From contig JBEKIL010000003.1 in assembly GCA_050011775.1 (NCBI GenBank), forward strand, positions 1 to 64,000: a stretch of DNA of 64,000 nucleotides, written 5' to 3'. The notes below the pieces were generated by a model. That model saw only the letters and a program-made list of their open reading frames with translations. It did no database searches and was not told the DNA's origin. Shown in pieces: positions 25,190 through 35,303 of this stretch. Origin of the DNA: CAVZMI01 sp050011775 (lineage in GTDB: Bacteria; Bacteroidota; Ignavibacteria; UBA10030; CAVZMI01). The number at the start of each line of letters is the position of its first letter. Positions within the stretch are counted from its first letter, which is position 1. A program made the position numbers and the translations under genes.

Positions 25190-28100
25190 ATGAGACACGC
25201 AGGTCCACGATTTATTCTTATACTTGGTTTAATAGTTTTTCTTTCACCGTCTGTTTTTTCACAAATCCGATGGGAAAAGACAAAAGGTCCGTACGGCGGC
25301 ACGGTTCGTGCGATTGCAGTTGATGATTATCTTGGTATAGTCTATGCAGGCACTTACGGAAATGGAGTATTTCGCTCTCTTGATCGGGCGACGACGTGGC
25401 AACCGATAAATATCGGAATAGAAAATACGTATGTCAGGTCGCTTGCCGTGGATAATACTACGGGAGTACTTTATGCCGGCACAAATTACTCGGGAATATA
25501 TCGCTCGGCTGACCAGGGAACAAGCTGGAGTCTAATAACAACAGCCGATATCGCGGATGTGAGCGTACAAGCAATCCTCGTCATCCCGGGTGGAGTTCTT
25601 TTCGCCGGGACTTCAGATGGCATATATCGGTCAGTCGATTATGGTACAACCTGGATTCCGGTCAACCTGGGTTTAACGGACCTTAATGTTCTTTCACTCG
25701 CACAATCCCACTCGGGAGCAATCGTTGCCGGAACAAGCAGCGGCATGTTCCGCTCTTCTGATTATGGTGAAACGTGGTACCCGTCAGGGAATCTCATTGC
25801 CGGGAAAATCTGCTATTCGATTATCGTCCATCCAACGCTTAATATTATCTATATCGGTGCCTCAGATGGTATGTATCTGTCCGTTGATGATGGTAACACA
25901 TATATACTGAGTGGATTGGTAATGGACAATCTAAATGTAGTTGCGCTCTGTCGCAATCCAATTGACGGAACGATCTATGCAGGAACAGATTTGAACGGAG
26001 TATTAGCATCAACTGATGGTGGAGGGAATTGGACTCCCGTGAGTGCAAATATTCCTGCAACAAATACCCGTTCTTTGGTCGTCGATAAAACAGGCGCAGT
26101 GTATGCAGGCTTCCTCGGGATTGGAGTTTATCGTTCAACAAATAACGGGGCAAGCTGGTCAGAGCAGAATTATGGATTAACCGGTACTACTATTTATTGC
26201 CTCAAGCATCAGCCGATTGGAGGTCTCTTTGCCGGCACTCCATACAATGGATTATATCACACAACCGATTATGGAAAGAACTGGCTTCACGTCGGCAACG
26301 AGATCAGAACTACTACCATTAATTCCATCATGGTGCATCCAAATGGTTCACTATTTGCAGGAACAAGAAGAGGCGTATATCTCTCAACCGATTATGGCGA
26401 TACGTGGACTGCGAGTAACAATGGTATTCCCTCAGACGATCCTAGAGTAAATATTATCACGATGAATACAGCGGGTATAATGTATGCACAAAGCACAGGC
26501 GGGGTTTATCGAAGTTCCGACACTGGAAAAACATGGACAACGATATCTTCTACACTTCCATCAGGATATATCTATTCACTCGCAGTTACTCAATCAGGCG
26601 CACTTTTTGTAATTGATAGCACTTTTAGTATCTACAGGTCAACCAACGAAGGTAATACCTGGACACAAGTTGGGACAGGCATCACAACGAAAATTCTTTG
26701 GAATCTATCATCTTTTCCTTTGACAAGTACAACGAACGTACTTCTGGTCGGAACTGATATTGGCATCTTTCGATCAACGGATAATGGCGATTCATGGGTG
26801 CAGGTATTAAGCGGACCTGATATCAACGTATTTGAAATGGGGCCTCGAGGATTCATTTTTTGTGGAACATCGAATGGCGGGGTTTATATTTCCGATGATA
26901 ATGGACTTAGCTGGTATCAAACAAATCAGGATTTAACAAGTGTATTTATTTGGTCGTTCGGCTTTACATCTAATGGGATGATTTTTGCCGGAACCGACGG
27001 CAGTGGTGTCTGGCGGGGGATCCCTACGTTCCCGGTGATTTCTCCACCGATAAGAGTCCAATTCCAAAGCGTTAACGTCGGTGCATCTGACAATCAATCT
27101 ATTAAAATACAAAATGTCGGTGGGGAAGCGTTACAGATCGATTCAATACGGATCGGTGGTGCAAATCCAAACGATTTCTCAATTTCAAATGCAGCTATAA
27201 GCATTCTATTACAACAGGACGAGACTGCAACTTTAACACTCCATTTCACACCAACCATGGGGGGTGTCCGTGATGCAAATCTCTTACTCTATAGTAATGA
27301 TCCGACACTCGAAATAGCATCCGTTCCACTTCAGGGGATCGGACTCCAGGGGCCTAAAATTGCCGTCCAGGATACCCTTCCATTTGGAACTGTCATGGTT
27401 GGTCTTTATTCCGATCTGAATCTCATGATTCAGAATAAAGGATCGAGTGATCTCCGGATCGATTCGATGCGCGTCCAGATGACCACCGGCGATGTGTCGG
27501 AATTCCAGCTTCTGAATGTAGTCTATCCACTTATTATTAAAAATGGTGTCAATGGACAGATAACGCTTCGTTGGACACCGAAATCAGCGGGTCTGAGAGA
27601 TGGTTTGTTGATACTCTATGATAATGATCCAACAAAATCGATTGCTCAGGTGGTTATTCGCGGGACTGCGGTTCAGGGACCTAAAATTGCCGTGCAGGAT
27701 ACACTTTCATTTGGCGATGTCGTTACGGGCTTGTCTGCTGACCAGAATCTCACGATTCAGAATATGGGATCGAGCGATCTCCACATCGATTCGATGAAGG
27801 TGCAGATATCCGCTGGCAATATTTCGGATTTACAACTCGTGAGCGTAGTATATCCTTTCATTATTACCAATGGTACAAGCCGACAGGTGACGCTCCGCTG
27901 GTCGCCGAAATCAGGGGGGATATTAAACGGAGTACTGATAATCTATTCTAATGATCTGTTAAAACCATCGGCTCAGGTGGTCATTCGTGGGACCGGGGTA
28001 CTAGGGCCCAAAATTGCCGTACAGGATACTCTTTCGTTTGGCACCGTCATTACAGGTCTGGATGCTGACCAGAATTTCTCAATTCAAAATACCGGATCGG

Positions 28101-30025
28101 TTAATCTCCGCGTCGATTCAATTCGGGTGCAAATGTCGACTGGCAGCGCATCAGAATTCAAACTCGTAAGTGTTGTCTACCCTATTTCTATAACCGATGG
28201 CAGCAATCAGCAGGTGACACTTCGCTGGTCACCGAAATCGGATGGTTTGAGATATGGAATGTTACTACTCTATAGCAATGATCTGACAAAACCTGTAGCT
28301 CAAATAATTATCCGTGGCACTGCTGTTGTCGATAATACCCCGCCGGCGATATCGAACGTGAGTGTGCCCGTTGTCAAGATGCCCGGTAATGCTATTACTA
28401 TCGTTGCAGATGTTTCCGATCCAGGCGGAGTACAGGATTTTTATGTTGATTACCGGACAGGAAAGGGTGCTTGGCAGCAGACTGCATTCAATCGGGGAAT
28501 TACGCCTCCGTCGGCGACAATTCCGGATGCTGCGGTAACGACCGACGGGATCGATTACCGTATCGTTGCTTCCGATCTAAGCGGGAATACGAGTGTGTTG
28601 AATGGAGTCGCAGCAGACCAATTTACTCCAATTGTGATTACTGTTGCATCTGACAAGTTTTCGTTTTCCACGCAAGGCGGGACGAACCAAACAGATTATC
28701 GGCTTTTTTCAGTACCAGTCGGACTCGGCGATCAAAAGGCATCGCACTTTTTCTCCGGTCAAAATTCATTAGGAATAAACGGGACGGAATGGAGATTGTT
28801 CCGCTTCATTAGAACGACCGGATATGACGAGTGGAGTACTACAAATGATTTTGATCTCCAGATCGGTCATGCATACATGCTCATTACATCGAAGAGCATA
28901 AAACTTCGGAATACCTTGGGCGGTGCCTTATCGTTGGGCTATCTTCGTGTACCCGGCGCCAAACTTGAACCCGGATGGAATATTGTCGGCGATTTTTTCC
29001 CTTATCAACTGGCACTGTCGGATTTGGAACTCTTACCAGCAGTCAATAATCTTACGACGTCTTCCTTCTACTACTCCGGATCAGGTTCGCAAAGCGGTTG
29101 GGATTTTGGCACATCGGCGGGATTCAGACCGTGGGAAGGACTGGCGATCCATGTCACCGATACATGCTTTCTCAAATTGAAAAATCCCGATGCAGCTCTA
29201 CAAAAGCTCTCAACCACGGGCAGTGATGAACCGAATTCTGTTTATAGATATTTTCAAAACGCGGATAGTGCACTGGATTCCGGAGGCCGGGATGATAATG
29301 AATGGGTAGGACGAATTATCGCATCGGACGATGTATCATTCGATAAGATCACATACTTTGGCGTGAATACAAAAGTCTCTGAAAAGAATAATGCCTATGT
29401 TATATATGAACCCCCGGCGATGCCGAATACCGTCTCGCTCTTTTTCCCGAATCCGAAAAGCCCGGATATCTCTGATCGTCTCGCAGCCGATATAAGACCG
29501 TCGATTGAAAATGGATTGACATGGGATCTGGAGTTGCGGGATGCACCGCACACGATGGTTCGGCTTGAATTAAAAAATCTACAACATATTCCCAGCCGTT
29601 ATGGAGTATTTTTATTCGATCAGGCGCGAGATGCCCTGTACGATATGCGGCAGCAATCATTCCGTGACATATATTCGGCTGACGGGACTCGATTGCTTGA
29701 ACTTATTGTCGGCGAACGCTCTTATGTCACTCAAATGACAGGTGGTGTGAGTACTATTCCGGCCAAGTATGCACTGGCTCAAAATTATCCGAATCCGTTT
29801 AATCCATCGACGTTGATCAGGTACCAGATTCCCGAACCGGGACACGTCACCCTAATTCTCTATACTATTGTCGGCCAGGAAGCAATAAGGCTTGTCGATA
29901 GCGATCAGCCTGCAGGATATTATGATGTGGTGGTGCATGCATCGGGTCTGGCTTCGGGAGTTTATTTCTATAGCCTTAATGTAAACGGTATGAGTATCAC
30001 AAAGAAAATGGCTCTTGTACGATAG
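25190..30025 (+). CDS. Secreted beta-propeller/HYDIN-like repeat protein with T9SS sorting domain
   Basis: 1611 residues. A signal peptide (about 24) precedes some thirteen BNR/Asp-box-like repeats of about 45 residues (to about 615) with the pattern FAGT..GVYRSTDNG.SW, as in sortilin/YCF48-like propellers. Four ASPM/HYDIN-like immunoglobulin repeats follow (about 620-1045); the last three are nearly identical at the DNA level with a spacing of exactly 327 bp (27353, 27680, 28007). A further exported domain and a C-terminal Por sorting domain (NYPNPFNPST onward, about 1535-1611) send it out through type IX secretion. It is likely a surface protein. It lies just upstream of the WD40-caspase gene (10 bp). 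Confidence 0.9.
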   Translation: MRHAGPRFILILGLIVFLSPSVFSQIRWEKTKGPYGGTVRAIAVDDYLGIVYAGTYGNGVFRSLDRATTWQPINIGIENTYVRSLAVDNTTGVLYAGTNYSGIYRSADQGTSWSLITTADIADVSVQAILVIPGGVLFAGTSDGIYRSVDYGTTWIPVNLGLTDLNVLSLAQSHSGAIVAGTSSGMFRSSDYGETWYPSGNLIAGKICYSIIVHPTLNIIYIGASDGMYLSVDDGNTYILSGLVMDNLNVVALCRNPIDGTIYAGTDLNGVLASTDGGGNWTPVSANIPATNTRSLVVDKTGAVYAGFLGIGVYRSTNNGASWSEQNYGLTGTTIYCLKHQPIGGLFAGTPYNGLYHTTDYGKNWLHVGNEIRTTTINSIMVHPNGSLFAGTRRGVYLSTDYGDTWTASNNGIPSDDPRVNIITMNTAGIMYAQSTGGVYRSSDTGKTWTTISSTLPSGYIYSLAVTQSGALFVIDSTFSIYRSTNEGNTWTQVGTGITTKILWNLSSFPLTSTTNVLLVGTDIGIFRSTDNGDSWVQVLSGPDINVFEMGPRGFIFCGTSNGGVYISDDNGLSWYQTNQDLTSVFIWSFGFTSNGMIFAGTDGSGVWRGIPTFPVISPPIRVQFQSVNVGASDNQSIKIQNVGGEALQIDSIRIGGANPNDFSISNAAISILLQQDETATLTLHFTPTMGGVRDANLLLYSNDPTLEIASVPLQGIGLQGPKIAVQDTLPFGTVMVGLYSDLNLMIQNKGSSDLRIDSMRVQMTTGDVSEFQLLNVVYPLIIKNGVNGQITLRWTPKSAGLRDGLLILYDNDPTKSIAQVVIRGTAVQGPKIAVQDTLSFGDVVTGLSADQNLTIQNMGSSDLHIDSMKVQISAGNISDLQLVSVVYPFIITNGTSRQVTLRWSPKSGGILNGVLIIYSNDLLKPSAQVVIRGTGVLGPKIAVQDTLSFGTVITGLDADQNFSIQNTGSVNLRVDSIRVQMSTGSASEFKLVSVVYPISITDGSNQQVTLRWSPKSDGLRYGMLLLYSNDLTKPVAQIIIRGTAVVDNTPPAISNVSVPVVKMPGNAITIVADVSDPGGVQDFYVDYRTGKGAWQQTAFNRGITPPSATIPDAAVTTDGIDYRIVASDLSGNTSVLNGVAADQFTPIVITVASDKFSFSTQGGTNQTDYRLFSVPVGLGDQKASHFFSGQNSLGINGTEWRLFRFIRTTGYDEWSTTNDFDLQIGHAYMLITSKSIKLRNTLGGALSLGYLRVPGAKLEPGWNIVGDFFPYQLALSDLELLPAVNNLTTSSFYYSGSGSQSGWDFGTSAGFRPWEGLAIHVTDTCFLKLKNPDAALQKLSTTGSDEPNSVYRYFQNADSALDSGGRDDNEWVGRIIASDDVSFDKITYFGVNTKVSEKNNAYVIYEPPAMPNTVSLFFPNPKSPDISDRLAADIRPSIENGLTWDLELRDAPHTMVRLELKNLQHIPSRYGVFLFDQARDALYDMRQQSFRDIYSADGTRLLELIVGERSYVTQMTGGVSTIPAKYALAQNYPNPFNPSTLIRYQIPEPGHVTLILYTIVGQEAIRLVDSDQPAGYYDVVVHASGLASGVYFYSLNVNGMSITKKMALVR
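27353..28333 (+). repeat. Three tandem 327-bp coding repeats
   Basis: Units begin at 27353, 27680 and 28007, each with CCTAAAATTGCCGT or a close variant. The spacing is exactly 327 bp (109 codons) twice. They encode HYDIN-like immunoglobulin domains within the propeller protein. The equal length and high similarity indicate recent duplication or ongoing conversion; an older, more diverged fourth unit lies immediately upstream. Confidence 0.8.
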
Positions 30026-30035
30026 GAATACGAAA

Positions 30036-32585
30036 ATGAAACATTCACGATGGCTGTTGGTTGCTGTATTATTAGTGGTGATGGCAGCTACCATTGAAGC
30101 ACAGCCGGTAATCACCCTTCTAGAGACGCTCAGGCAGCAGAATGCCGGTATCGAGTTTCTTTCATTGAGTTCTAACGGTACGACGTTAATCACGCGCGAT
30201 TGGGATGCAACATTGAAAGTATGGGATCTGCTCCGTGACAGTGTCGTCCAGACTATAACAGATGTGAAATATTCTCTAGCCGTTTCGAATGCCAATGAAC
30301 GAGTAGTTCTTATGAGTACGAATACAGGAAAAAGCAGTTCGGTTGTCTATACAACATTATCGGCGACATCATCGACCCGGTACGACAGATCGTATTCGAT
30401 GCCGTCACGGGTAACCGCACTTGCACTCTCGCCCGATGCGCGCGTCTTTGGGGTAGCTTTGAACGATAAGACTATCCGTTTCTATCGCGCAACTACCCAA
30501 AAAGAAATCGGTGTTGTGTCATTGGCGGGGAATGTAACGACAATCGAGTTTTCACCCAACGGACATTTTATCGCGTGCGGACTGGATGATCATTCGATTG
30601 CATTGATTCATCTGAATCGGAATATGCAGGTTGGTACACTCCGCGGACATAATTCCTACATCGCAGCATGTGCTTTTTCATCCGACGGTCTTCAGCTCGT
30701 CTCTGCCGATGGAAATAACACCATTCTTCATTGGGATCTTGTTACACAACAGATTCTTTCTAAATATAAAGGCCGTTCTTGCGGAAATCATTTTCTGGAA
30801 ATCACACCCGATGGAAAATATGTTCTCTTGCCTACGAAGGATGGAAAAATCGCCGTTATCGATCTATTAAAAAAATCAACAACAACATTCCCGATGGTGC
30901 ATACCGCGCCTGTGACATCGCTTGCCGTGAGTAAAGACGGGAAAAAATTTATTACAGGTTCAGCCGATAAAACCGTGAAGGTATGGAATGTTGAAGGACT
31001 CGGACAGAATCGGCAGCCTATTTTGGCGGCTATTCGAATCATCGAACCTGTACTTCCGGAAAAAGTCGCTGCTTCTGCATCAGTCGATTTGGAAACGCTC
31101 TCTGATTCGCTGACCCTTACCGGCATTGCGTCAAGTGATCTTGGAATTGCCGATGTGACATTCGATAATAATGAACTTCCCCTTATTCCACTCACAGAGG
31201 CTGAGTCCCGGCAGTACGGCATGAAAAGCGGAGGGATCAAGTTCAGGTCGACTGTACGGATTGACAACACACTCAAATCTCATTTTATCGAAGTCTGCGA
31301 TCAAATCGGAGGCGTGACCGATCAATTTATTACAGTGAGAAAAGGGAGTCTAGCACAAAAGACCGAGCAGAAAACCGAAGAGGCTGGAATTCAGCCTGGA
31401 ATAGGAATCGTAACGGGTGCGGCAGCTGTTGATCTTCATCCGGCGAAGGATATTATCCCCCCTACGATCGTTCTGCTGGAACCTCAGGCTATTGCCCAGC
31501 GCGGAATTGGCATTGCGAAGAGCGACACACTAATTTCAACGAAGGAATCGTCGATAACGATTAAGGGTGTCGCCAAAGATGCAAACGGCGTTGCAGTCGT
31601 GAGAGTCAATAACATCGAAGCAAATCTTACACCAATCGAAGGGGGAGTTCAATTCAACAGTGAGGCGCTGCTTACACTCGGAACGAATCATATTGAAATC
31701 GAAGCGATCGATAAGTACCGGAACATCGCGCGGACAACGCTCGATGTAAAACGAGAAGTAAATTATATTGCCGAAGAAAAGAGATCGAACGAAAAAGTGT
31801 TCAGGGGTCAGTACTGGGCCGTTGTTATCGGTGTATCCGAATATCGCGACACAAATATCCCGTCGTTACGTTATGCACATTGTGATGCCGAAGATTTCTA
31901 TGATCTTCTCGTCTCACCCCGTGAGAAAGGCGGAGGTGGGATTTCAAAAAATAATGTGCTGAAACTGACAAATAAGGAAGCCACGACGGTCAATATACGC
32001 GGGGCGATAACTGATTTCTTAAAAAATCCCATCGAAGATGATGTTGTCATTATTTATTTCGCCGGGCACGGGGTGCCGGATCCCACACGGCCCAATGTCC
32101 CGTATTTGCTAGCGTATGATTCGGATATATCGAGGCCGGGAGCGACCGCTGTCAGGATGCAGGAAATCCAGGATGCGATAAAATATTACGTCAAATCAAA
32201 CAAAGTGATTGTTTTTGCCGATGCATGTCACAGCGCCGGGATCGGCGGCGATATAGCTACGAGGGGATTGGCAACCTCCGAACTCATTAATGAATTCCTT
32301 GCAGATCTTTCACGTACAGATCCTAGCATCTGCACCTTCAGTGCTGCTGAAGCAAAAGAAAAATCTCAGGAAGGAACCCAATGGGGCGGAGGACACGGCG
32401 TCTTTACATATTACCTTCTGCAGGGTTTGAAAGGTGAAGCAGACTACGACAAAGATCATATCGTACGTCTTGGCGAACTGCTCGATTATGTGAACGAGAA
32501 TGTGCGACGTGCAACGAAGGCGCAGCAGCATCCCTTCGCGAGCGGTGCGTATGACCGAAATCTGCCAATGACTTTAGTGCCATAA
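30036..32585 (+). CDS. Exported WD40-caspase protein
   Basis: 849 residues. The ATG at 30036 is chosen because it begins a signal peptide (MKHSRW, then VAVLLVVMAATIEAQ); an ATG 21 bases upstream would only add a hydrophilic lead. Residues about 30-330 form WD40 repeats (LKVWDLL, LSPDARVFGVAL, FSSDGLQLVSADG, TGSADKTVKVWN). Two immunoglobulin-like domains follow (about 340-580). The C-terminal caspase-fold domain (about 595-845) has WAVVIGVSEY, the catalytic His678 in FAGHG and the catalytic Cys731 in DACHSAG. The dyad is intact, so it should be an active cysteine protease; the signal peptide puts it outside the cytoplasm, unlike most bacterial defence caspases. Confidence 0.9.
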   Translation: MKHSRWLLVAVLLVVMAATIEAQPVITLLETLRQQNAGIEFLSLSSNGTTLITRDWDATLKVWDLLRDSVVQTITDVKYSLAVSNANERVVLMSTNTGKSSSVVYTTLSATSSTRYDRSYSMPSRVTALALSPDARVFGVALNDKTIRFYRATTQKEIGVVSLAGNVTTIEFSPNGHFIACGLDDHSIALIHLNRNMQVGTLRGHNSYIAACAFSSDGLQLVSADGNNTILHWDLVTQQILSKYKGRSCGNHFLEITPDGKYVLLPTKDGKIAVIDLLKKSTTTFPMVHTAPVTSLAVSKDGKKFITGSADKTVKVWNVEGLGQNRQPILAAIRIIEPVLPEKVAASASVDLETLSDSLTLTGIASSDLGIADVTFDNNELPLIPLTEAESRQYGMKSGGIKFRSTVRIDNTLKSHFIEVCDQIGGVTDQFITVRKGSLAQKTEQKTEEAGIQPGIGIVTGAAAVDLHPAKDIIPPTIVLLEPQAIAQRGIGIAKSDTLISTKESSITIKGVAKDANGVAVVRVNNIEANLTPIEGGVQFNSEALLTLGTNHIEIEAIDKYRNIARTTLDVKREVNYIAEEKRSNEKVFRGQYWAVVIGVSEYRDTNIPSLRYAHCDAEDFYDLLVSPREKGGGGISKNNVLKLTNKEATTVNIRGAITDFLKNPIEDDVVIIYFAGHGVPDPTRPNVPYLLAYDSDISRPGATAVRMQEIQDAIKYYVKSNKVIVFADACHSAGIGGDIATRGLATSELINEFLADLSRTDPSICTFSAAEAKEKSQEGTQWGGGHGVFTYYLLQGLKGEADYDKDHIVRLGELLDYVNENVRRATKAQQHPFASGAYDRNLPMTLVP

Positions 32586-32689
32586 ATGACTATTATTACG
32601 TATGTTCAGGTACTCCAAAACCGTTTTCGAATTCTTTGTGTGGTCAGTGGCTTGATTATAAAAATATTGAAATAAATGAAGAGGTGACA

Positions 32690-33367
32690 ATGATCATATT
32701 AAAAAGATTCATGTTATTAGCACTCGTCGCAATATTCTGCATCTCATTGCTTATTGCACAGGAATCGCCTCGCCCGATTTCTTTCCGGTGGGCGCTAGTG
32801 GGGAAAATGTCGGTGAATGGAAAGAAAGCGATTATCAATATCCAGCGCGATACGGTACTGTATACCGGAGACTCGTTTAAAATGCTGATCCAACCGCTCT
32901 CACACTGCTATATCTATGTGATGTTTCAGGATTCGCGCGGGGGAATGACTCTTCTCTTCCCATACTCGTCGCAAGAAATCGGTACATCGGTCTCGACCGA
33001 TGTTTCCTATACCATGCCGCGCGGACGACTCTGGTATTCACTCGATTCGAATACTGGGCGAGAAACATTTTATATAATTGCCTCAGGTGAAAGGCTGTCA
33101 GCACTCGAGAAACTGCTTGTCAGCTTGAAGAAACAGGATGAACAAACCGCAAAGAAGGTAACACAAGAGGTAATTCAACAAATCAATTCATATCGGAAAC
33201 AATATCGTAAATTCACTTCGATGGCTGAAAAGCCGATTGCCATTGCCGGAAATGTCCGTGGTATCGGCGATGAAAAAGAAGTTGACCGCGTTGACCTATC
33301 CCAATTTGCAACAGAAGTTGAAGCCACAGGACTCTACATCAGGACGATCACGATCGAGCATCGGTAA
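32690..33367 (+). CDS. Exported DUF4384-type protein
   Basis: 225 residues. The ATG at 32690 has GAGGTG upstream and starts a signal peptide (MIILKRFMLLALVAIF, ending IAQ). The mature domain carries the DUF4384 pattern: YTGDSFKMLIQPLSHCYIYVMFQDSRGG, then LFPY and the SLDSNTGRETFYIIAS strand. DUF4384 is a sandwich domain that recurs beside caspases, kinases and CsgG-like proteins in bacteria. The C-terminal 80 residues are helical and charged. Its 3' end overlaps the start of the cyclase gene by up to 98 bases in another frame. No catalytic residue is evident. Confidence 0.8.
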   Translation: MIILKRFMLLALVAIFCISLLIAQESPRPISFRWALVGKMSVNGKKAIINIQRDTVLYTGDSFKMLIQPLSHCYIYVMFQDSRGGMTLLFPYSSQEIGTSVSTDVSYTMPRGRLWYSLDSNTGRETFYIIASGERLSALEKLLVSLKKQDEQTAKKVTQEVIQQINSYRKQYRKFTSMAEKPIAIAGNVRGIGDEKEVDRVDLSQFATEVEATGLYIRTITIEHR

Positions 33368-35303
33368 GGCCAGATTAAAAATCTCATCGCTTATTCTGGC
33401 TCTAATGGTACTGATTCTCGTTCATGGTGCATTGTTCCTATTCCCCGTGACGGTCGGAGGCTGGGAAGATCGCACAAGCGATCTGCTGTATCAGCTCCGG
33501 TATGCCTGGTCCGGCCCCGAACCGATCGATGAAAATATCGCCCACGTCAATATCGACGATGCGTCGATGGCACGTGTGGATCGGTATGTCTGGAGCCGTG
33601 CTTTCTACGCCGATCTTCTCTCGTTTCTCAAACGTGCCCGTGCGCAAAGCGTGGCATTCGACATCATTTTTGCACGACCCGGTTTTGCGCATGATGATTC
33701 TACGTTTATAGCCTCAGCCCGTTCGGCTGGCATGATGTTCAATGCAATTGCATTTACACCTTCGGATAATCCGTCGATCGTTCAAAGGGGGGAGAACCGG
33801 CGTGTTCAAATCGTTGACAGCACAAAATGGTCGATCCGTGTCGTACGGAAAGGAAATCCACTGATCGGCTCGACACCGGTGGTTGCCAGTATGCCGGCGC
33901 TGCTCAGCGCAAGTAAAGGCATCGGTTTCATTAATGCAGAAGCCGACCCTGACGGGGTGTACCGCCGTATGCCGCTGCTGATGAGTTTCAACGGAGCGTA
34001 TTATCCGAGTCTGGCATTCAGGATTGTGTGCGACTATCTACAGGTCCCGCCCGATAGCATCACCGTCGATTTCGGTTCTTCGATCATCCTTCATGGAGCG
34101 ACCTTCAGCGGTGGAAATAGCAAAAACATTGTTATCCCGATCGATGACCGGGGAAGAATATTACTGAATTTCCCGGGACACTGGAAGGATCTAGCACATT
34201 ACTCGTTTACGAACATCATCGATAATGCCACAAATCCCGAAACGCGCGCAGATATTGAAGGTGAATTTGCCGGTGCCCTCGTCTTTGTGGGTGAGACTGC
34301 AACCGGAAGTTCCGATATCGGACCGACGCCGCTTGAAAATAAATTTCCTCTTGTCGGAATTCACAGTATGGTGGTCAATTCAATTCTCACCGAAAACTTT
34401 CTTCGTCCAGCACCTTTATGGATGAGTCTCGGTCTTGCGATCCTTTTTGTGGCGTTTCTCACCCTATTTTCTTACCGTGTTCGTCCATTGGTGCTTCTCG
34501 GCCTTTTCGGAATTTGTGTAATTCTGCATATCGCTACATGCGTCTATGCATTCCTTTTTTATCGCATGCTTTTTCTTACCCTACCGGGTCTTCTCAGCCT
34601 GGTGATGGTGTGCGGGGGTCTTGTGATTCTCAGGACTCTCAGCGAGCAAAGAGAGAGACAATTCCTCCGGCAAACACTGGAGCGTTATTTTAGTCCGGCT
34701 GTCGTCCGGAAAATCGTCGATCAGCCAGATCTCCTGTCGCTCGGAGAAAAACGCAGGCTCACGATTCTTTTCAGTGATATCGTCGGATTTACGCCCTATT
34801 GTTCGAGCCGTTCACCGGAAGAAATAAAACGTACGCTTAATGAATATTTTGATGCAATGGCTGGGATTGTTTTTCAGCATGAAGGGACAATTGATAAATA
34901 CATCGGCGATGGTCTGATGGTTTTTTTTGGTGATCCGGTAAGAGTCGAGAATCATGCGCTCAACGCTGTTCATGCGGCACGTGAAATGCAGCGGCGATGC
35001 CGGGCGTTGAAAGAACGATGGGAACCCGAGGGCCGACTGTCCTTAAAAATTCGAATCGGTATCCATACCGGCGAGGTCATTGTAGGTAATATGGGAACAG
35101 AACGCAGAATGGATTACACGGTACTCGGTGCAAATGTGAACCTTGCCCAAAGGCTCGAGATGTATGCGCCGCCAGAAGGAATTTTACTATCGGAAGAAAC
35201 CTACCGAGAAACTCAACCTCATGTACGGATGGTTCAGTGTAATAAAATCAAGGTCAAAGGACTTGATGAGGAGATCCCGGTATATGAAATCGCAATTGAA
35301 TAA
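33270..35303 (+). CDS. CHASE2-domain adenylate cyclase
   Basis: 677 residues from ATG 33270; ATG 33237 and TTG 33318 are also possible. A transmembrane helix (ISSLILALMVLILVHG) precedes an extracytoplasmic CHASE2 domain with WEDRTSDLLYQLRYAW, HVNIDDASMARV and SVAFDIIF. Three more helices follow, then a linker (TLERYFSPAVVRKI) and a class III cyclase. The cyclase keeps both metal Asp residues (FSDIVGFT, IGDGLMVFF), the adenine-selecting Lys (IDKYIGDG) and Asp (MDYTVLG) and the Asn/Arg pair (NVNLAQRLE), so it should make cAMP in response to an outside signal. The gene overlaps the DUF4384 gene before it and the caspase gene after it. Confidence 0.92.
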   Translation: MKKKLTALTYPNLQQKLKPQDSTSGRSRSSIGKARLKISSLILALMVLILVHGALFLFPVTVGGWEDRTSDLLYQLRYAWSGPEPIDENIAHVNIDDASMARVDRYVWSRAFYADLLSFLKRARAQSVAFDIIFARPGFAHDDSTFIASARSAGMMFNAIAFTPSDNPSIVQRGENRRVQIVDSTKWSIRVVRKGNPLIGSTPVVASMPALLSASKGIGFINAEADPDGVYRRMPLLMSFNGAYYPSLAFRIVCDYLQVPPDSITVDFGSSIILHGATFSGGNSKNIVIPIDDRGRILLNFPGHWKDLAHYSFTNIIDNATNPETRADIEGEFAGALVFVGETATGSSDIGPTPLENKFPLVGIHSMVVNSILTENFLRPAPLWMSLGLAILFVAFLTLFSYRVRPLVLLGLFGICVILHIATCVYAFLFYRMLFLTLPGLLSLVMVCGGLVILRTLSEQRERQFLRQTLERYFSPAVVRKIVDQPDLLSLGEKRRLTILFSDIVGFTPYCSSRSPEEIKRTLNEYFDAMAGIVFQHEGTIDKYIGDGLMVFFGDPVRVENHALNAVHAAREMQRRCRALKERWEPEGRLSLKIRIGIHTGEVIVGNMGTERRMDYTVLGANVNLAQRLEMYAPPEGILLSEETYRETQPHVRMVQCNKIKVKGLDEEIPVYEIAIE

